Below are positions 58,446 to 64,000 of a stretch of DNA of 64,000 nt, piece by piece. Source of the stretch: Lanius collurio (lineage: Eukaryota; Chordata; Aves; Passeriformes; Laniidae); assembly GCA_020086605.1 (NCBI GenBank), contig JACBWW010000021.1, positions 8,345,330-8,409,329 of the forward strand. Reading direction: 5' to 3'. Each line of letters opens with the position of its first letter. Position 1 is the stretch's first letter. The notes beneath the pieces are model-generated. The model did not search any database and was not told the origin of the DNA. It saw only the letters and a list, made by a program, of their open reading frames with translations. Both the position numbers and the translations under genes were made by a program.

Positions 58446-58695
58446 GGCTCCTCGCCGCCCGCTCAGGGGCTCGGCGACCGCCCCGCTGCCCCGCTGGGCT
58501 CCGGGCGGACGGTCATGCCGGGCGGGCCAGCGAGTGCCGGCCCGGGCCCCGCCGCTCTCCCTCCGCAACAACTTCTCGGGGAGCCGGAGCCGCGGCAGCA
58601 GCAGCACCGCCGGGTTTCCGGCGGCTCCGGCGCTGCCAGCGAGGAGGCGGGGATGCCCCCGCCGCCGGCCCCGGCCCTGCCGCCGCCTGGCCCGG

Positions 58696-58726
58696 CCCCC
58701 CGCCTGGCCCGGCCCCGGCTCCCCCC
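58696..58726 (-). other. G-quadruplex motif upstream of PLEKHO2
   Basis: On the minus (coding) strand four G runs of 6, 4, 3 and 6 are separated by loops of 4, 2 and 6 bases, about 250-280 bp upstream of the ATG. It satisfies the usual G3+N1-7 pattern. Folding and function are inferred. Confidence 0.55.
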
Positions 58727-58820
58727 GCCGCCGCCGTGGGTCTGGGAGCCCCCGGGACGGGTTGGGACTGAGCCCAGGGGAGGGGGATGAACGGAGTCCC
58801 TGCGGTCAGACGGCGGCTAC

Positions 58821-59360
58821 GGGGTGGGACATGGACCCTGGGGTGGGACAGGATAACCAGGGGGATGACAGGATACCCGGGGCGGGACACGGATCTTGGG
58901 GTGGGAGAGATCCCCCGGTGTCGGATAGGGTCACCACAGATCAGGCAAAACCCTCGTGTTAGGACAATATCCCTGAAATTGGAGAATCCTTGAAATTGGA
59001 GGATTCCTGAAATCAGAAGGTCCCCAGTGTCTGTCGGGGTCCTCAGGGTGCAATAGGATCCCCAGGGTTGGACAGGGTCTCTGAGGTCAGTTACAGTTCC
59101 TGAGGTCAGGCAGGGCCCTCAGGGATCAGGCTACACCCCCGTCATAGGACAGTCCCTGAAATCAGCAGATCCTAAAGGTCAGGGGGCTTCCTGGTGTCTC
59201 ACACGGTCCCCTGGGATGAGAGAGGGTCCCATGAGACCAGGCCAGACCCCTGTAGTAAGACAGTGCTTGAAATCACTGAGTCCTCAGGGTCCAGGGTGGC
59301 ACAGTGTCTCTGGGACTGGGGTCAGGTCAGGCCCCAGGAGAAGTAGGACAGGGTGCAGGG
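58821..59360. repeat. Degenerate ~19-bp minisatellite upstream of PLEKHO2
   Basis: About 27 diverged units of roughly 17-21 bp run across 540 bp. The theme is a G-rich start, a central ggacagg- or caggcaggg-like core, then atccc or gtccct. Near the gene the units read ggggtgggacaggataacc; farther out gaaattggagaatcctt and gaggtcaggcagggccctca. It starts right at the edge of the CpG island. Confidence 0.7.
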
Positions 59361-62300
59361 TGTAAAAAGGTGAGGGATGCTCCATGAACCCAGCATGGAG
59401 CAATGTCCAGGGCTCAGGTCTGTGTAGCCACGTGGCTCCCTCAGCCATCCTGGCCATGGGGGTGCATTGTGGCAGAGGGGTGATGCCACTTATTCACCCA
59501 AGGAAAACAGCTGGGGAATGGTCTTCGGTAGCAGAACTGGTTAACACTAATCATACTCACAGCTATTGTTCTCCACTGGTATTCAGCTTTGCAGACTTCT
59601 GCAGCTATTTCAGGCCTGCTGGAGGGCTCATGTACCCAACAGCCTGCCTGGTTTTTCTTCTAATTATTTCAGTCAGTCTAAAAAAAGACATTACCTCCCT
59701 CTGCAAACCTTGCCTCCATTGTTCTCAGCACAGAAAATAAGAAGGAAAGGAGAATAAAAGTCTGACACCCTCTACCTCCAGGTTAAATGCTCTTCTGCAT
59801 AGGTATGAGAAGTGCTGAGAGGAAAAACAGGAGGCAGCTTCTGCTAACCAGAGGTGGAAGGGATAGCAGAGCATCCATCAGGGCTGGCTATCCCCATCTT
59901 GCAGGGCCAGGGGTTAATGGAGGAGCCAGGAATCACTCTGGGACACACCAGGACTTGAAATGAGAAATCCTGGTACTGTCAAGGCACGTTGACAGGAGAA
60001 TGATTGCCGTGTCAGCAGAAAGACATCTCACATGAGAGGGAGCAGCTAATAGCTGTGCTATGATGAATCTGGGTTTTGACAAGGGGCTGAGGCACCAAAC
60101 ACACTTGGAAAGGCCAAGGGAGGACAGACAGGGTCTAACTGGCTGTAACTGATGTGAGCAGGGAAAAAGCATCAAGAGGGAGGATGCATCATGCTGACCA
60201 CCATGGTCAAGGCATCACCCCAAGCACTGCACTTGCCCTCCCTCTCCTCTCACCTGCAGGATTTTGGGGTAAGACCCTTCTGTTTGCTCCAGTTGCACAG
60301 GGCTGCAAGAGCAGCAGGGGCTGAGCCAGGATGGAGCTCCTAAGGGAAACTACACACAAATAATTATTAGTGATAATTAGCAAAAACACACTGATGACAT
60401 CTCCTTCCTATCAGCTTAGCTCTGGGTTTGGCAAAGGCTCTGGTCTCGCCGAGACAATCCCCATGTTGTATAATTACCTTCTGTGGCCTCCCTTGCTCCT
60501 CCTCCATGGCAGAGAGCCAAATTAGGCAAAATGCTGCAACAAGCATCGGTGATGGCACAGAGGGGCCTGGCCAGTGGCCAGGGGTTTGACAGCATCCTTC
60601 AGATTCCTTCTTTACCTAGCACAATAGGCACCTCTGAAAGATATGACAAGAAAATCATGACTGGCCATCAGCATTTGGAGCTGTCACCAAGCCAGGGTTA
60701 GCTCTCTGCTGCCTAACACCAGGTGGGAGGTGGTTTTAAAACATATTTTCTTTGTTTAATTTCCTGAGCCATCAAAACGGGATTTTGGGTGGGAAGTGGG
60801 ATCATACCAGCTCACCCACTGCCTTCTCAGTGGGAGTGTGAGAGCAAGACAGGGTGTCACAGTGCCAAGTTTGGCTCCAGGATGGTGCCAGACATCACAA
60901 AATAGACTGTTGGAAAAAAGATTATATTTTAGCCAGGCTTTTAAAACAACCCAAACCCCCCAAATTACTGGAACTGTTGTTCAGTATTCTCTGTTTTCCT
61001 GGCAGGGCTGGGGGAGGTGAGGGGAAGCCTCTGGCTGTACAGATAGGCTGGGGGCTGTGGTTCCAGTTCTCCTGGAAAATTTTAATCGGTCAAAAAGTGA
61101 AGAATATTTTTAGCATGCAGTCAACGTGCATGTAAGGACGTGTGTGCTGTGAGAGCATGCGGTGCAGAGGCCACATCCCTGTGATTAATCAGCTATCCTT
61201 ACCTTTGCAGGCAGACCTAGAGAGACCAGCTCTGACCCTCTCCAGCATTGCAGGGGAACCTGTCGTTTGCAAGAGGATGTTCAGTTCACAACAGGGAGGT
61301 TGGTCCAAAAATGCTGCAGGGAGAGGTGTCTGCAGCCCACACAGGCTGCCCTGTTGTCTTCTGCTTTGATAAGAGGTGGTGAAATGCTGCTGCAGCAAAG
61401 TGAAATGGAGTCACGAGTGACACCAGGGAGGGTGGGATGGTGAGTCATGAACTGAGGAAGTTTCTTTGCAAAGGGTCCCGTGAGTCTTCCTGCTCTGTGC
61501 CTCAATGGCCGCATTTGGGGTCTTGCAAAACTTGGGGGGGAGGATGTAGAGGAATTTTGCAGTGTTGGGTGTCAGAAGCTCTGGCTGTAGGGACACAGCT
61601 TCCTCAAAGCCACTGAGGGATGAGACAGGACTGCAGTGGGTGGAGTGTCCCTCCTGCCCTCCCAAGCGTGGACAAACCAGTCTCTCCAGCCACAGACACC
61701 ACATTAGAGAGCTGTGGTCACCCTCATGTCTACCTGCCATCCTTTCCCTGCTGCAGGCAGAGAGCTCTGTCTCCTGCATCCAACCCGAGGTACCTTGTGA
61801 CCAGGGTCAGCAACTCCACCTGCTCTCGCCTTGGTTTTCCTCCACTTCAAATGGCAATAACCCATCTCCGGGGCGCTCTGAAGCCAAGTTCATTAGTGCC
61901 TGGCTTCGTTAATTGCTTTGAGCAGGACTGGACAGACAGAGACTCATTATGGCAATTGCCCTGTTATCTGCTCAGCATTGGGGAGGAGGAGGTGAACACG
62001 CCTGTGACACTGGAAGCCAATGCTGGGCTCAGTGAGGCCACAGGCCTCCTGAGCTGGAGAATAAATCCTCAACCCCTTCATATGCATGGCAAATTAATGG
62101 AGGTGTTCTTAATTTCATCTGTTTGGTTGGGGCTAAAACAGAGAGGTCCAGAGAAAGTGCTGGGTCTGAATGGATGCGCAAGGGTAGGGCTCAATTCGGG
62201 CTCCTGATGCCAAGTAGAGCCTGTGGCATCTTCTCACAATGGCATGGCTGTGGGACTAAATCAGTTCTCAGGTGGACTGCAGTCCTCCAAACTACCTGTG

Positions 62301-64000
62301 CTAGACAGGAACCACGGGGGTGGCCAAATCCTTGGGTGATGCATGAGGAATTAGCAACAGCAAAGGCTGGAGGAGATGGGAGACCACACATCTGGAGCTG
62401 GCACAGAAGAAGGTCTCTCTTCACCTCTCCACCAGCTTTCTGGGCTTAAATCTTGTGTTTTATGGTCAAGCCATGTGAAAGGATGGTTCTTCCAGCCACA
62501 TTTCCTGCTGCAGTGGGGCAGTGGGGGTTATCACACCTGGTCTGAGGCTTGGCCTGTAACACATGACCTGCCAAAATCCTGATTTTACCTGTTTTCCTCT
62601 TGGCTGATACCAGTCCAAGCTTCTGCCCTAATCAAACCTGGGCTTTCCAGCTACTCTTGCTCCCTATTTTAGTTACATGTCTGGAAGAGAAGACCTAGCT
62701 GTCTGCCAAAGCCATCAGACTGCAAGTGCTCACAGGGATTCATGTGCTCTCCCTGCTGATCTTGCTGGTTTTGTAAGGAAAAGCAGTCCTGGCTGCAGAG
62801 GATGTCTGGTGCTCACAGGAGGGACAAAGCAGATCCAAAACTGTAGGTAAGGAGGTCACTTGCTGGGGGAAAAAGGGAGAAGGGAGTGGTTTAAATGATC
62901 TTAAAACCAGCAGTGAGTTGAAGGAACATGGCCAAGCCCTGTGGCACTGTGCAAAGTGGGAAATGAGCAATGCTGCTTTGTGCTCTCTTCTTCCTTTCTG
63001 TTTTAACTCAGCAGGAACAGTAAGCCCTGATGAAAGACAGTGGATGCAAGCTGGAAGAGGTGACTGATGATGCCAGATCATCACTGTTGGTGTCCTGGTG
63101 ATGGCCATAGTTCATGCATGAAAGGTGGGAAGGAGTGAAGCACCTGGTGGTGAGGGCTCAGGATAACTCTCCTGCTCCATTGCTGCACAGGGTGAATGGG
63201 AGCAGTGTGGGGCTAGAACACGGCTGGAATAGGGCTGGAATAGGATGATCCATGCTGCTTTTAGTCCTCAGGTGTTTTGAAGCCAGGGCTGTGCCCCACA
63301 TCCTACAGGTGAAACCCGATCCCTGTGTGAATGACTCGGAGCAGCTTCCCATATCCCTCATCTCATCATCCTGTGCCTGGGGCAGTTGCCTCTGGGCTCT
63401 CCCAACAGCTCTTCACTGTTCCTGGCCTTCACTGACATCTCCACCAATGACAAAATATGCCAAAAATAACCCCTGCTCTCCAGCAGGAAGGTGGGATATA
63501 AACACACTGACTGTTTGTTAGTGTTAGTGCTTGCCAGGCTTTCAAACCAGACACAGTTTGGGGGGGAATCATTTCCTGCTGCACAGTCCTGACCTCCCAC
63601 TGCCTCCCTACTCTGTCTAGGCATGAGAGCTCCCCAAAACACCTCTGCTCTGTGCTTGCCATTTAGAGAAGGTGAAGCTGCAGCCCCAGAGGTGCTGGAG
63701 GGATTTTTCTGTTAGAGTTTAAGGTAAAGCAGCATCTCTGGGTGCATTGCAGCCACCAGCTTTCCTGTATGCAATGCAACATTGAGATCCTCCTGGAGCT
63801 GCTGGGATATATAAAAATATGTTATAGATATATATGATAACATCCTCAGAACCTGATTTTGTTTGCTATGGCAAGAAATATACCCTTGTAGAAGCGTAAT
63901 CTGGTCCCTGTAGCACTGATAACCCCTGATAATACAATCCTGCTACATGCACTCTTGCTTTCAGGCCCATCCCATGTCATCCTGATTCTGATCCCTACCT
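59361..64000. other. Region upstream of PLEKHO2, right edge of window
   Basis: No gene, RNA gene or repeat family recognised. I looked for PIF1, which neighbours PLEKHO2 in human, and saw no exon of it. A short AT-rich tract occurs at 63810-63840 (tatataaaaatatg ... gatatatatgata). Confidence 0.5.

Larger units (their letters stand above)
57990..58800 (-). promoter_or_regulatory. CpG island at the PLEKHO2 promoter
   Basis: Very high GC with frequent CpG from about 57990 to 58800, covering the ATG at 58443-58445, the first donor and the upstream promoter. No TATA box is evident, as expected for a CpG promoter. Several overlapping open frames on both strands here are composition artefacts. Confidence 0.75.

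Noticed and set aside
57903..58962. Several plus- and minus-strand frames of 125-295 codons at the PLEKHO2 CpG island
   Set aside because: The GC-rich sequence contains few stop codons in any frame. The products are P/R/G/A-rich, overlap each other, several begin at non-ATG codons, and none resembles a known protein.
59361..64000. PIF1 or another gene upstream of PLEKHO2
   Set aside because: No frame carries helicase motifs such as GxAGTGKS, and no exon with matching splice signals was found.

Overview
This is 64 kb of vertebrate nuclear DNA, most likely from a bird. Three multi-exon genes with GT-AG introns, CpG-rich promoters and AATAAA signals rule out a prokaryote. Four truncated CR1 LINE 3' ends of the avian type (ending in motifs like 'cttccaaccc...gattctatga') and the compact introns point to a bird. 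The species cannot be read from the sequence.

Layout. (1) 1-5.75 kb, plus strand: SPG21 (maspardin), seven coding exons covering everything except about the first 21 residues, whose exon lies off the left edge. (2) 5.97-18.5 kb, minus strand: ANKDD1A, reconstructed as 15 coding exons and 508 residues, with ankyrin repeats encoded almost one per 99-nt phase-0 exon followed by a death domain. It is tail-to-tail with SPG21, with only about 240 bp between the two sets of poly(A) signals. (3) 18.5-18.7 kb: the GC-rich start of ANKDD1A, holding a five-copy 33-bp minisatellite. (4) 18.7-31.8 kb: intergenic DNA with one CR1 copy, a possible tRNA-derived relic and no convincing gene. (5) 31.8-58.45 kb, minus strand: PLEKHO2, six coding exons and 573 residues (PH domain, proline-rich acidic tail, C-terminal coiled coil), with a likely 3 kb 3' UTR. 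(6) 58.45-58.8 kb: its CpG island. (7) 58.8-59.36 kb: a degenerate minisatellite of about 19 bp period. (8) 59.4-64 kb: no gene seen.

Gene order and orientation (PLEKHO2 then ANKDD1A in tandem, SPG21 convergent) match the human 15q22 neighbourhood as I remember it, so this is a conserved syntenic block. The three products have no known common pathway: endosomal/trans-Golgi alpha/beta-hydrolase-fold protein, ankyrin/death-domain adaptor, and myeloid PH-domain adaptor.

I found no evidence of an undescribed biological system. The most interesting features are the two promoter-associated tandem arrays, the in-frame open leader upstream of the ANKDD1A ATG, the string of ten frame-neutral ankyrin exons, and the tandem donor in PLEKHO2. 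Exon boundaries were placed by hand from splice signals, reading frame and remembered human proteins; residue numbers are from those reconstructions.
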